DNA of 64,000 bases from Ulota crispa (taxonomy: Eukaryota > Streptophyta > Bryopsida > Orthotrichales > Orthotrichaceae). The first letter of the stretch is position 1. The number at the start of each line of letters is the position of its first letter. The position numbers and the translations under genes were made by a program. Location of the stretch: positions 16,508,727 through 16,572,726 of the forward strand of contig OY987245.1 in assembly GCA_963920765.1 (NCBI GenBank). Direction: 5' to 3'. The notes beneath the pieces are model-generated. The model had not been told where the DNA came from. It did no database searches and was given only the letters and a program-made list of their open reading frames with translations. Shown in pieces: positions 12,183 to 23,017 of this stretch.

Positions 12183-13352
12183 CTTAGAGCTTCTCCAGCC
12201 TTTCTCTCCAAACGGAGGACTGGTGCAGGGTGCGGCTCCGGGCGGGGTCCAACCTGACTCACCGAAACTGACTCACCGAAATGAGGATGAAAATAGAAAA
12301 CTGTGTGACCATTGTTTGGAATTGTCAAAAGCCATATGCGTTGGTAGCAAATAGTGTCATAGCAGCAAACAAGCTTCCAAAATAAGAACATGTCAAATTT
12401 CTTGAACGCATTGAAAATTGACATCTTGGAAGAGAAGTTTGACGAGGCCGGGAGGAATTTCCAGTTTGGCGTGTCCTCGCTAGGTCCGCATTCCGCATCT
12501 TTGCTAGCCCGGGCTCGAAGCTTCTTTGTCTAGCAAGCAAGGCTGGAGTTGCTCTTAGAGCATCTCCACCCTGGCCGCCAAGCCAAGGGTTGCAACCCGC
12601 TAGGCAGCTGGGCTTGGAGGCACAGAGGGGCAGCGGGGTGGCTCACATTGCCCACCCGGACCGGAACCTCAGCCTACTCCCCTGCTCGATCACTCAATGC
12701 TTGTTACAAGCTCACACACATGTCGCATTTTTATTGTATATCTCGCTCGACATTTCTCCTCCTCGCCCGTCAAAAAGAAGGAAAATGCCAAGGCAAGCAG
12801 CCTTTGGTCACCAAACCGCCCCACCGACCTAAAGTTGGCCATGCTGGGTGGGGGAGGGAGAGCTCTCGCCCCCGTCAGGTTGGAGCTCCGAAAGAAGGCT
12901 GGCGGGTGCGATGAACATGGCCTTAGAGCATCCCCAATGCAACCACTACATTTAACCATACATTTAACCACTGTGTGGTGTCGAGCCGGGCCTGACCTCG
13001 GGGCAGGGGGAGGGCCGGGCCTTGTGCCAATCTCCATGGCCCCAATGTAGACCAATGTTTCCATATATTCCTTCCATGCTTGCATTGGTTGCTCAAAGCT
13101 GAAACATGTCAGAAATCCAGAAACTCAGATCCCATGGCTCAGAAACATGTCAGAATTTCAGAAATTGGGGCTGCAGAGTGCTCTTCAAGGCTCGCCAAAA
13201 AGCTAGAAAATGTAAGGATGGGGCTCTTCTGTAACAAGGCTAGAAATATGCAGGTGACAAAGCTCGCTGCATTGGGGCCATGTTTTAGCAAATAATTGAG
13301 TACATCCCGTTTCTAGAGCCTGTTTACGGCTGGATTGGGCATGCCCTTAGGG
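12183..13352. mobile_element. Chain of three abutting TIR elements (TTAGAGC..ends)
   Basis: Repeated terminal blocks occur at 12183 (CTTAGAGCTTCTCCAGCC), 12541-12560 (GGCTGGAGTTGCTCTTAGAG, inverted), 12555 (TTAGAGCATCTCCACCC), 12920 (CCTTAGAGCATCCCCAATGC) and 13331-13352 (inverted GATTGGGCATGCCCTTAG). This gives three elements of about 380-430 bp sharing junctions. They are GC-richer than the surroundings and have no convincing ORF. The superfamily is not resolved; the ends resemble plant hAT/PIF-type MITEs. Confidence 0.6.
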
Positions 13353-13494
13353 CATCACCACCAACACACTAGTAGAAAACTTTGTCGAAAACAATAAAAA
13401 ACCAATAGTTTCTTGTTGATTTGGGCACTTGCCCACGCTAATTGGCTAATTTAACAAAACTCTATAAAAAACTAAATACATTCTGTTGATTTGG

Positions 13495-14170
13495 ATACCA
13501 TTATCTAAATCAACAGAAATTTTGGAATCTTTTGGAAGTCTTTTGGGAATTTTTTGTGAATCTTTAAGAATCTTTAAGAATCTTTTGAAAATCATTGAAA
13601 ATCTTTTTAGGATTTTAAGAATATTTGAGAATCTTTTCCAGATTTTAGAATCTTTGAGAATCTTCTTGGAACCTTTGAAAATCTTTTAGGAATCTTTGGA
13701 AATCTTTGGGAATCATTTCAAGTTTTTATGGAATCTTTGAGAATGTCTAAAGACAATTGAGAATCTTTGAGAATCTTTGAGAATCTTTGGAAATCTTTGA
13801 GAATCTTTTCAAATCTTTTTGGAATCTTTGAAAATGTTTGAGAATCTTCGGAAATCTTTGAAAATCTTCTTGGAATCTTTGAGAATTCTTGAGAATCTTT
13901 GAGAATTCTTGAGAATCTTTGAGAATAGTTTGGAATATTTGAGAATCTTTGAAAATGTTTGAGGAATTTTGAATTTTTTTGAGAATTTTTGAAAGTCTTT
14001 AAAAATCTTCTTGGAATCTTCTTGGAAGCTTTGAGAAGCTTCAAGAAGCTTTAAGAATCTTTGGGAATCTTTGGGAATCTTTTGAGAATCTTTGTGGAAA
14101 TTTTAAAAATCTTTGAGAATCTCTAAGAATTTTCAAGAACCTTTTGGAATCTTTCAAAATCTTTTTAAAA
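13495..14170. repeat. Degenerate AATCTTTGAG array
   Basis: Some 670 bp consist of imperfect units of about 10-12 bp, such as GAATCTTTGAGAATCTTTGG, near the left end of the CACTA element. Translated on the minus strand it gives a Lys/Phe/Ser repeat, which I read as a by-product of the array. Confidence 0.85.
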
Positions 14171-15130
14171 TCTTTATGAAATTTGTTGAAGTACTTCAAA
14201 TTATTTATAGAAATAGATTCTCATAGACTAAATTAGAGTCCTTTAGGAATCTTTTTGTAATTCATCAAAATACTTTAATATATTTCTAATAAAAAAGCTA
14301 TTACAATAGTTTAGGTTTATTTTGTAAATCTTTCTAGAATCTTTTTGGACCTCATTAAAATGTTTTGAAGTTTTAAAAAATAAAAGAAATTTTCAAAAAA
14401 AATAGAGTCTTTTAGAAGTTTGAGTGTACATTGACTAGTTTTATTTTCTTTACTTTTCATAATTTGGTTAGATTTAAAATTAGCAGCCTTTAAAGTCAAG
14501 TAAAAACATGACCATAATAACAAAAAAATCAATAGTTTTCTGTTGATTTGGACACTTTTGGACACAACTTTACTAATTCAACAAAATATTATATAAAAAG
14601 TACAACATTTTGTTGTTTTAGATACCAAATTTTCTTTACAAATAAATATAAAAGATGCTCCTCAATTCTTTGAAAAAATCATATATGTCCCTCAAGGATT
14701 AAAAGTATCAAAAATATCTTTCCTTTTTGTATAAATATCAACAATGCTTCTAATATATAGGGAAAATATTAAAAATGCTCCTCAACTATTTTAAATTATT
14801 TATATCTTTGTATTATATGATAACCAAGTGTATAGTTTAATGCAAATTCTTACAAGAAACCAAAGGTGATTTTTACATTTCAAATAACACAAGGATATAT
14901 TTAACATTTCAAAATAGAAGAACTTTTTTATTATTTTTCCAAAATAATAGGAGTATAATTGATATTCCTACAAAAAATAAGGAATATTTTTTATGTTTCA
15001 GATATTTTCGGCGTAAACTTGATATTTTGAAAGACTTAAAGGGTATTTTTAGTATTTTTCCTTCTATTACTAACCAAATGAATTAAAAAAAAAACAATCT
15101 TATAAAATATTTTTATAAGCTTTAAAAGAT

Positions 15131-15541
15131 GGGAATTGATATGTGTACCACACTTTTCCAATTACTATACCACACCCCGGGTAAATTTTAGATTTCTACC
15201 ATCAAAAAGCTAAATTTGAACATTTTGAATTCAGATTTGGACTTAGAGACCATGCTATTGTCTAGAACCATAAAAAAAGTTGCAGTTCAACAACACCCAA
15301 TGAAAAAGTTTAGTTAAGAAGAAAATTGTTAATTTTACTTTTGTTTGTAAAAAAAGATAAGCTTTTTCATTGAGTGTTGTTGAATTGCAACTTCTTTTAT
15401 GGTCCTAGACAATATCATGGTCTCTAAGTTCAAATTTGAATTCAAAATTCTTAAACTCAAATTTTTGATGGTAGAAATCTAAAATTTACTCCAAGGGTGT
15501 AGTACAGTAGTTCAAAGGGTGTGGTTCACATATTAATGCCC
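15131..15541. mobile_element. MITE family F, copy 1 (long TIRs, 9-bp TSD)
   Basis: The ends GGGAATTGATATGTGTACCA and GTTCACATATTAATGCCC are inverted, with TIRs extending through GGTAGAAATCTAAAATTTAC. Flanks TTAAAAGAT and TTAAAAAAT match at 8 of 9. A second copy at 53202-53614 has a perfect 9-bp duplication. Target length and long TIRs fit the Mutator superfamily. Confidence 0.75.
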
Positions 15542-16064
15542 TTAAAAAATATCAAAAACTATTCAAAAAGTCTATAGAATTTTGATTTTATAATTGCAAG
15601 GTTTTAATTCCGTAACTTTTCACGATATCATGTTATTTAAAGCTATCAAACTATGGAGGCTATTTTAACAAAATAAGGTTCTTTTTACAAAAAAACGAGC
15701 ACTAAATAATAATTATTAATGAATCCAACATTTGCCTGCAACAATCCTTTTGAGATTTGTGAATTCCAATAAGAATTTATAAACAAAATCAAAAGGATGG
15801 AAGTAAATAATTTTTTTAAAATTTCTAAACACCTTCTCTGATTTTAGCTCATAACTTTTGATAAAAAAATTGAAATCCAAAAAAATTGTTGGAGGTGAAA
15901 GTAAAATACATTTACCAACTTTTCTTAGTTCTAAGTTTTTTGAAAAAAAGCCCTTTAATGGGCAGAAGTAGCCTCCAAAGTCTATTGGCTTACTAAAAAA
16001 ATGAACATTTAATGTACAAATAGAATCATGATACTATTGTGCACATGTGTGGGTGCACGTGCGC

Positions 16065-16135
16065 TAATGGTTGTGAGTAATGTGGTAGAGTTGTAGAGTG
16101 TGAGCCCGGAGGTGGAGGGTTCAAACCCCACTGCC
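16065..16135 (+). other. tRNA-derived (SINE-head-like) promoter segment
   Basis: GTGGTAGAGTTGTAGAGTG resembles a pol III A box. About 30 bp later GGTTCAAACCCC matches a B box. I cannot fold a full cloverleaf with an acceptor stem, so this is not called as a tRNA gene. It sits directly before the GC-rich array, inside the CACTA element. Confidence 0.45.
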
Positions 16136-16138
16136 GGT

Positions 16139-16342
16139 AGCCCTGCCCGTACCTCCGGATAGCTGCCCACGACGTCAAGCAGCTGCCCGATGATGCGGGC
16201 AGCTACCCATCAATCGAGCAGCTGCTCGATGCTACCCGGTGATGTGGGCAGCTGCCTCCGGCGTCGGGCAACTGTCCAATTGACAAACAGTTGCCCGTAT
16301 CACCGGGCAGCTACCCGACGCCGTGGGCAGCTGCTTGGTCGC
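16139..16342. repeat. GC-rich 20-bp minisatellite (GCAGCTGCCCG..)
   Basis: Eight or nine units of about 20 bp have the form GCAGCTGCCCGATGATGCGG, with variants GCAGCTACCC and GCAACTGTCC. Each unit contains the palindromic CAGCTG core. The block is far richer in GC than the AT-rich element around it. Confidence 0.85.
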
Positions 16343-17724
16343 TAAAAATTTCACTTTATTATAAAAAAATAAAAGTCTATGAAAAATTAAAATAAAAAAA
16401 TAAAAAAATAGAATTGAACAACATACGTGAAAATTAATAGAAAATCAACAAAAAAATTAACAAAAAAAAGCAAATAATCAACAAAAATCAACAGAAAATT
16501 AATAGAAAACAGCAAATAATCAACAAAAAATCAACAAAAAATCAACATACTCTTGTTAAAAAGTATCCAAATCAACTTGACCAAATCCACAAATAAAATC
16601 AACAGTTTTTGGTTGAAATTCTGTTGATTTTGTGCTAAATTTTCTACTAGTGCAAGCCTCCAAAATATTGGCCTGCTTCGGGCTTGCAATAGAAGGGGCC
16701 ATCAAATTTGGAGGTTGGGGGCCACTGTCATGGTATGTTGAGAGGCCAAGGAGCCTTGGCCCCCATTGGCTCCCTTCTTTTGTGCTCAAAAAGAACAAAT
16801 TGTGAGCAAATCACGTTAAAGGAGAAAGGTGCGCCTCTTGTCTCACTAGGTTTTGGAAGCCAAGAGGGAGGCTTGAAAACAAGGCAATTTTTGAGGCCAT
16901 GGCAAGTTTTGGGGTCACCCTTTCCAAAAGGTCATCCATTTTTGGGGTTGGATGGGGCTCTTTTTTGGGAGTAGGCCGGCTTTTTTTGAGAAGGCCATCC
17001 GTTTTGTAGGACAGGTGGTGATGCTCTTAGAAGCAAGGTTTTTTTTTCTATTTTTTTGTTGGTAGATAACATTCAGTAGCGCTACCAAGTGCTGCCCTCC
17101 CTCCTGATGAAATGGTGTGGAATATCCTACACCCATCTTTAGCTATGGGGGCACTTGGCTGAATTTGTCAGAGAGATTATGAAAGAGAGGCTCAATTTAG
17201 TGCACATACGTCAATGTGGGGGGCTAGCCATGTCAAAAAAATAATAAAAAATAATAAAAATAAAAATAAAAATTGTTTTTGGTGTCAAGATGAAGTTCGC
17301 GGATGATACTTGAAGAGAGGGAAAGGCAGCCTCTCTTCAAGCTACTAAATGTTATGGACGGACCGATAACCAAGAATATTAGCAGGTAAGGAAAAATGGA
17401 CAAAATTGGATAGAATCAATGACAATTGCATACTCATCCATAAATTGTATTAATATTGGTAAACTTCATCCAAAATATGATAAATTTGGTGTTTGCCTAA
17501 GGAGGGAATTGGCAATTTTATCCATTTTTCCATCAATTTTGTGTAGTGTTACAATTGCCAATGAAGAAATGTGGTAAGATTTAGGCAATTTTTTGCCAAA
17601 ATAAAAAAAACCCTGCTTCAAAGTTTTGAATCTAGAAATTTTGTAGCCTCTTTGATGTTCATCCTAAATAGGTTATCTAATTCATTAACACAAGCATTTT
17701 GTAACTAGTGTCAAAAGTTACTTA

Positions 17725-18061
17725 ATTCATTACACTAATAATGGTATTTAGTGTTGGCAACACTAATCACAAACCCCAATACTAAATGTCAACAATCCTC
17801 TTAATGTTACCAACACTAAATGTCAACGTATACACTATTTGGCAACTACAATAATTTTTGGGAATGTAAATTTTTTACAAGTTTACATTTAGTGTTAGAA
17901 TTTGGTTCATTTTTATTACAGCAAAAAATTAAATCAAATTTATGAGTTAATATCTAGCAGCTAGGCAACTTTAAATGCAAACTAGTTGAGATTTAGAGTG
18001 AGTGAAGTAAAAGTGCAAGTAACACTATTGGTAACATAACACTAAATACCGTTATTAGTGT
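17725..18061. mobile_element. Small CACTA-ended MITE
   Basis: CACTAATAATGGTATTTAGTG at the left is mirrored by CACTAAATACCGTTATTAGTG at the right, over about 335 bp. Internal CAACACTAA repeats are present and there is no ORF. Confidence 0.6.
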
Positions 18062-18184
18062 AGTAGAAAAACATGGGATAAACAACTGCACATGACTAGT
18101 TCACAACAATTGCACAACAACTGCGTTGTGCAATTGTTGTGAACTAGTCGTGTGCAATTGCTTATCCCTATTTTTCTACTAGTA
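18062..18184. repeat. 120-bp near-perfect palindrome
   Basis: GTAGAAAAACATGGGATAA at the left is mirrored by TTATCCCTATTTTTCTAC, with arms running through GACTAGTTCACAACAATTGC to a CTGCG centre. The TAGTAGAAA and CTACTAG ends resemble CACTA termini, so this may be a miniature CACTA derivative. Confidence 0.7.
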
Positions 18185-18206
18185 TAACTACATGTATTTT
18201 TTTTTA

Positions 18207-18531
18207 GGAAAATTTCATGGATACCCTTGAAGTTTGCAATATTTTAACATAGATACCCCTGCTTTTTCAGAAATTACACAAATACCCTTGGACCAAAAAT
18301 TAAAGGTGTTTGTTTTGTTGTGCATGCCACTTCCCTTCTTCCTTTGTGCACTCATTGCTTATTTTTGTTTCATTACATTCCCTTCTTCAACATTGGTCAT
18401 ATGAAGGAAGAAAGAGCACAACAAACAAACACTTGAAAATTATGGACCAAAAGTATTTGTGTAATTTTTGAAAAAACAAGGAATATCTATGTAAATATTG
18501 CAAACTTCAAGGGTGTCCATGAAATTTTCCC
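18207..18531. mobile_element. Fold-back MITE, family A, copy 2
   Basis: GGAAAATTTCATGGATACCC at the left and GTGTCCATGAAATTTTCCC at the right. Flanks TTTTTTTTA and TTTGTTTTA are similar at 8 of 9. The inner spacer differs from the other copies. Confidence 0.8.
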
Positions 18532-19186
18532 TTTGTTTTAACATGTTTCTTGAATTTTGAATTGTTTGATGAGAAGGAATTTATGTAGATAATTGACAAA
18601 TGTTGTTAAATAAGAATTTGGCAAATGAAAATCACAATATTTTGCCTTGAGCCTATTATTAATCCATCAATGCTTGTATGAACCAAAGTTTATGTGTGTA
18701 AACTCAAATCATTAGAAAGGTACTCTCCTAAAAATAATCCTAACATTGGGTGGGTTGCTTATAATCCACACACAAAAAAGAAAAGAAAAAAATTACAACC
18801 AAAAAAAACTATAGTTGATTTAGTTTTAAGCATAGCAGCAAATTCAAACTATCACCAAAAGAGATCATGACAAATATAATTTGGGACTAGGTTTGCAAGG
18901 GCAATTGCAAGTGGGCAATGGGTAGCATGGTGACCTTGCTTGCTTGATTTCTAGCATCGATGCATTTTTATTTTTCCATTCTATCTAGAGCAATACAATG
19001 ACATACTTAATTACTGAATGTTGCATTTAACTAAACATGGACTTTACAAAGTTCATAAACAATAACAATTACAAATTATGCCAACAAGAGATTTCTTATT
19101 AAAAACTTAGTATGGGTACATTAACAAATTTCCTAGTTCTTTTTGCTTGTAATCTGAAAATATTATGGTTGTTTTCTTTAATTTGG

Positions 19187-19440
19187 AGGAATGCTATATG
19201 GTGAACAAGAATCTGTGATCCGCGAGCAGTGAGTTGTGAGCCTAGATTTTTTGTGAAAATAATAAATTTCATCTATAACTACATGCCCAATAGTTTTGCA
19301 TTTTAAACTTTTGTCTCTTGAAAAACTTGCTATTTTTTTGGTTTTCCATTGATTTTGAGCACAAAATTGATTCTTTCTCATAAAATCTTGGCTCATTGCT
19401 CATGGCTTGCCATTTTTATATTCACAAAATACTATCATAC
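19187..19440. mobile_element. MITE family G, copy 1
   Basis: The left end GGAATGCTATATGGTGAACA and right end TTCACAAAATACTATCATAC form an imperfect TIR. GTGAGCCTAGATTTTTTGT and AAATCTTGGCTCA are shared with the copy at 47324-47585. Confidence 0.65.
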
Positions 19441-19789
19441 CCTTAATTTTTTTGCATTTTGAGACAATCCTATAATTTACATAGTCCACCTCTATCCCAG
19501 AAAGTTCATAATTACAAAAATAATCAATATTTAGTTAAATATGGCATCTTATGAATTGTTCCTATAATTGCAAACTTTTACGACTATCAATTCCTAACCA
19601 CTCAACCCCCCAAATGTTTAAGGCACCACATTATGGTGCTAACAATATTTTGAACTTCTATAAAACCAAACTAAGTTGCTATTTTTAGTACATTTTATTT
19701 TTTAACTATTCTTTCTAAAGTCTAGTTTTAGTATCAAAAGTTGATTTTGTAAATGATTGACTATGATTTTTCTATTCAAGATTTTGTGC

Positions 19790-20255
19790 AAGGGTATCAA
19801 TTGCAATCTCAACGTCTTTAATGTTGAGAGCTCTTGGAAATGAGCTTCAAATACACTAGACCTTGGAGAAAAATGTATATTATAAATTCTTTTAAAAAAA
19901 TTGTAGAGGAGATTTTGAAAAGTTGTAAATTATTTGGAGTTTTGTACGTTATGTCCTTTAATCCCATATTTTCTATGTGATCATTTTTTTAGATTTGACA
20001 TGTGAAAAGAGGATTGAAAGACTTCAAGTCATTTTCAGAGCTTTAACACCCTCTTGATTAAACATTTTAATTTTTTAATTCATAAATGATATTGTTGTGT
20101 TATCTTTTCCTATGCAATCTCTAACATATATAGTTTGATTTTGTATGGTTACAATCTAAAAAAACCTGATATAACTTATTGAAAATTTGGTTTTTTGTTC
20201 AACTTAGAACAAATTCCTAGAAGCTCAAAAAGTGCCTCTGGCATTTAGGGGTTAA
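19790..20255. mobile_element. TTAA-type element, decayed copy
   Basis: The interior (TGAGCTTCAAATACACTAGA) matches the element at 32203-32700. The right end is GGCATTTAGGGGTTAA. The left terminus is too diverged to place exactly. Confidence 0.5.
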
Positions 20256-22155
20256 AGTATAAAGGATACTTTATGCCCTACATAAAGTTTTCTACACATT
20301 TAAAATTGGAAGGAGAACAGAAATGAATTTCAATCCATGCCTACAAATCAAACTACCATGTGGTGCATTTTATAAAATATAACTTCAACAAACTCTATAA
20401 AACACATAAACAATTCAAAGCTTATGTGTCCTTTCAATGTGTTTCAAGTGATAGCATATGAACATCATGACATAGAATTCAACCATCATTTATAGTAGAA
20501 TGATTCTCACTTAGATTCTTTTGCCATTGCATCAAAAAATACATCACCTTCATGAAACACTACTCTAGAGCAAAGTTTTCATATGTAGCTAAACATAAAC
20601 ATGACAAATAGATTATAAAGTAAATCATAGTTACAAATATAGTAAATAATATAGTGTCATATTTGAATTTTAAAACATTTAGTACACAATTTACTTAACT
20701 AGTTTGGCTTGCCCACGCTTTGCACTGTCCCTCTCTTATTTTCTTGTGAATTTTTACCCTCTCTTTCCTTACCTTTTCCTCTCTCCCTTTTCTTTTAATT
20801 TAAATTTTCAATGATAAACACACACTCAATGCTTAAAACTTGGTGCTTTATAATAAAAAAATCAAGTTTCTCAAGTGACTGATATATAAGAAAGGCACAA
20901 GTGTGCCTTGCACTCTTTTTGCGCTATCTCTCTTTTAAATTTTGTTTCATAAACTTTATCAAGAGAGTACTAATTTTTTCATGTAATTCTATGCAAACTT
21001 TAATTAGAATTGGAAACTTCATGTATTGATAAAGAATTTGAGTTTCTTTCAACAATTTTGGGTGTGTTTCCACTCCTTTATTGTGCCTTTTCTTCCTTTT
21101 TGAGCATTTTCCTCCTTTTTATGCATTTTTTTCTCATCCCCCTCTTCAATAGAGAAATTGGAACTCTTGGAGCTCATAGATAATTTTGAATATTGCATGA
21201 TAAAGAAATAAAGTCATTGAAAATAATGATGAAAACAAATTCGCTTGAAGATCATGAAGCAAATTTTAAAAAGGCTCATGATTTAGAATTAAAAACACAT
21301 AGCATGCATCTAGATGACATTAATGATGTTCATGAAGATCAAGATGATTAGCATGGTTAGTTTTTAAGTACAAGAAAATATTAAGACAAGACAACCTTCC
21401 AAATGTTTTCTAGAATCAATCAACTTGATTTTTAAATTTTAATCCTTATCATTAGTGGAAGTCATTAGTAAACTGAGATCAAACCAGATAAAGTTGTTAA
21501 AATTTGAAAAAAAAAGTACAAAATTGGTGTTGGTACCTAAGTACTAAAAACCATTGAATTTTTAAAAGGCCATTGCTCAATGATGAACTCTTTATTCATA
21601 TGTTCTTTGAGAGCAAAAATATTTAGAACATATGCTCACCTACTATTACCAACTTAACACCAATTTGATGCTAAAATTTCATACATCAATGCAAAATGAG
21701 CTAATGAAAGAAATAAGCACAAAATCCAAACATTTAGAATAGTCACAAGCAAATGACTATATGCTTGGAAAAAGCAAGTGAAATCTGATTATTTTATTTT
21801 ATGGATGGCCAATGAAAACCACACACCATTAATACAATAAGGGGTTCGAAAAGAGAAATATGACATAAGAACAAATTGTAATTTTTTTGATGTATTGATG
21901 CTAAAACTGCAAGCTTTGATTAGTTCTTGAAGGGCTTCTAAAAACTTCCCCATTACTAATAGCTAATTGTTTTTAGCTCATCACTAACCATTTACTTATA
22001 ATTCATTGCCAACTAGGTGTCACTCATTTTTGGTAACAAGGAAATGACAAGATTGTAGGTGTGCTTTTATTTGTAATTATTTTCAAACATTTTCAAATTG
22101 TGTCCTTGTTTGTAATTATTTTGTGATTTCCTATTCTTATTTTCAGATTTCCATC
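20256..22155. other. AT-rich intergenic sequence
   Basis: I see no gene and no clear element. A stretch near 20705-20730 (GGCTTGCCCACGCTTTGC) resembles the hairpin of the Helitron-like repeat at 22158-22672 in reverse, but a boundary cannot be fixed. Confidence 0.4.
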
Positions 22156-22157
22156 TA

Positions 22158-22672
22158 TCTATCTATACTACTAAGTGGGAGCCTAACCCTCACTAACTCC
22201 ACGCCCTTTTCAGAACCTTTTAGAATTTTTGGGTGGAAGTTGAAGCAATAATGATGCCCTAGATATAGAACATCAAGCACCCTCCAGCCATGTCCTTTTC
22301 CAAAATCTTTTAGAACTTTTGGTGGAAGTTGAAGCAATAAAGGATGTCCTAAATATAGAACACCAAATGCTTGTCAACCACGTGCTAGAAAACCAGCAAA
22401 ACACCAAGTGCCCCCTAGCAAAGCATTAAAGAGTAACATTGTGATGAAGGCAATTACAATTTTTGGTTTCAAAAAAGGTTAGAAATAGTGCATCAAGGTT
22501 AGATTTTGAATAAGATATTGATTTTCTATATATGAAGTACAGTAGGATTACATTAGGATTTAGATTACACCAATTCAGTTGTGAGATGTTATTTGTTTGT
22601 GAAGTTGAATGTTGCATTACCCATACATGCCCAACTCACGCAAAGCGTGTGCGTGTATAATAGTTGAAAATA
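22158..22672. mobile_element. Helitron-like non-autonomous repeat
   Basis: It starts TCTATACTACTAAGTGGGAG and ends with a hairpin CACGCAAAGCGTGTG followed by TATAATAGT. That layout (TC start, short 3' hairpin near a CTAG-like end, no TIRs) fits plant Helitrons. An inverted copy lies at 37565-38052 with the same hairpin. Confidence 0.55.
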
Positions 22673-23017
22673 AGTACAACGTTAGAAAACATGAACTTCA
22701 CCCCAAACAACCCACGCCTTGTTCAAAATATGCCGTCCTACAGACTCCAAATGGGAGTTAAGCAAACATTGCTTTGCTCCAGTGCCATGAAATGGCCTAT
22801 AACTTGAAGTCATAATATTCCACTCTTTGTTCTTTTTTGTTAGATCATTACACACTACTTCAAACTCAAAGAAATAAAACAGACCAATCATCTAACATCC
22901 TTGTATTTAGAACAAAATTACTCAATGAAAACACTTCTAACATTCTCTTTGATTGATACCTTGCATCTCAACATTACCTAAGGAATGAGCAAGCCGAAGT
23001 TCTTGAATTTGAAGCAG

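Larger units (their letters stand above)
13367..16652. mobile_element. Non-autonomous CACTA (En/Spm-type) element
   Basis: The left terminus CACTAGTAGAAAAC and the right terminus TTTTCTACTAGTG are inverted. Subterminal regions at both ends carry repeated TTGATTT / AAATCAACA motifs, typical of CACTA elements. It is about 3.3 kb with no transposase ORF. The 3-bp flanks (ACA and CAA) do not match exactly. The interior holds an AATCTTTGAG array, a MULE-like MITE, a tRNA-promoter-like segment and a GC-rich 20-bp array. Confidence 0.75.
13346..17032. mobile_element. Outer TIR element of the chain, hit by a CACTA element
   Basis: The left end CCCTTAGGGCATCACCACC at 13346 is matched by inverted GGTGGTGATGCTCTTAG near 17014-17030. 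Most of its length is the CACTA insertion at 13367-16652. The remainder (16653-17010) shows no gene I can support. Confidence 0.5.

Noticed and set aside
13718..14044. 108-codon minus-strand open frame with a Lys/Phe/Ser repeat pattern
   Set aside because: It is the translation of the degenerate AATCTTTGAG array; no start context, splice sites or domain.
16065..16135. Intact tRNA gene
   Set aside because: A- and B-box-like motifs are present but no acceptor stem or anticodon arm could be formed by eye.
18062..18184. Palindrome as a CRISPR unit or transcription terminator
   Set aside because: It is a eukaryotic sequence with a single copy, and its ends resemble CACTA termini.
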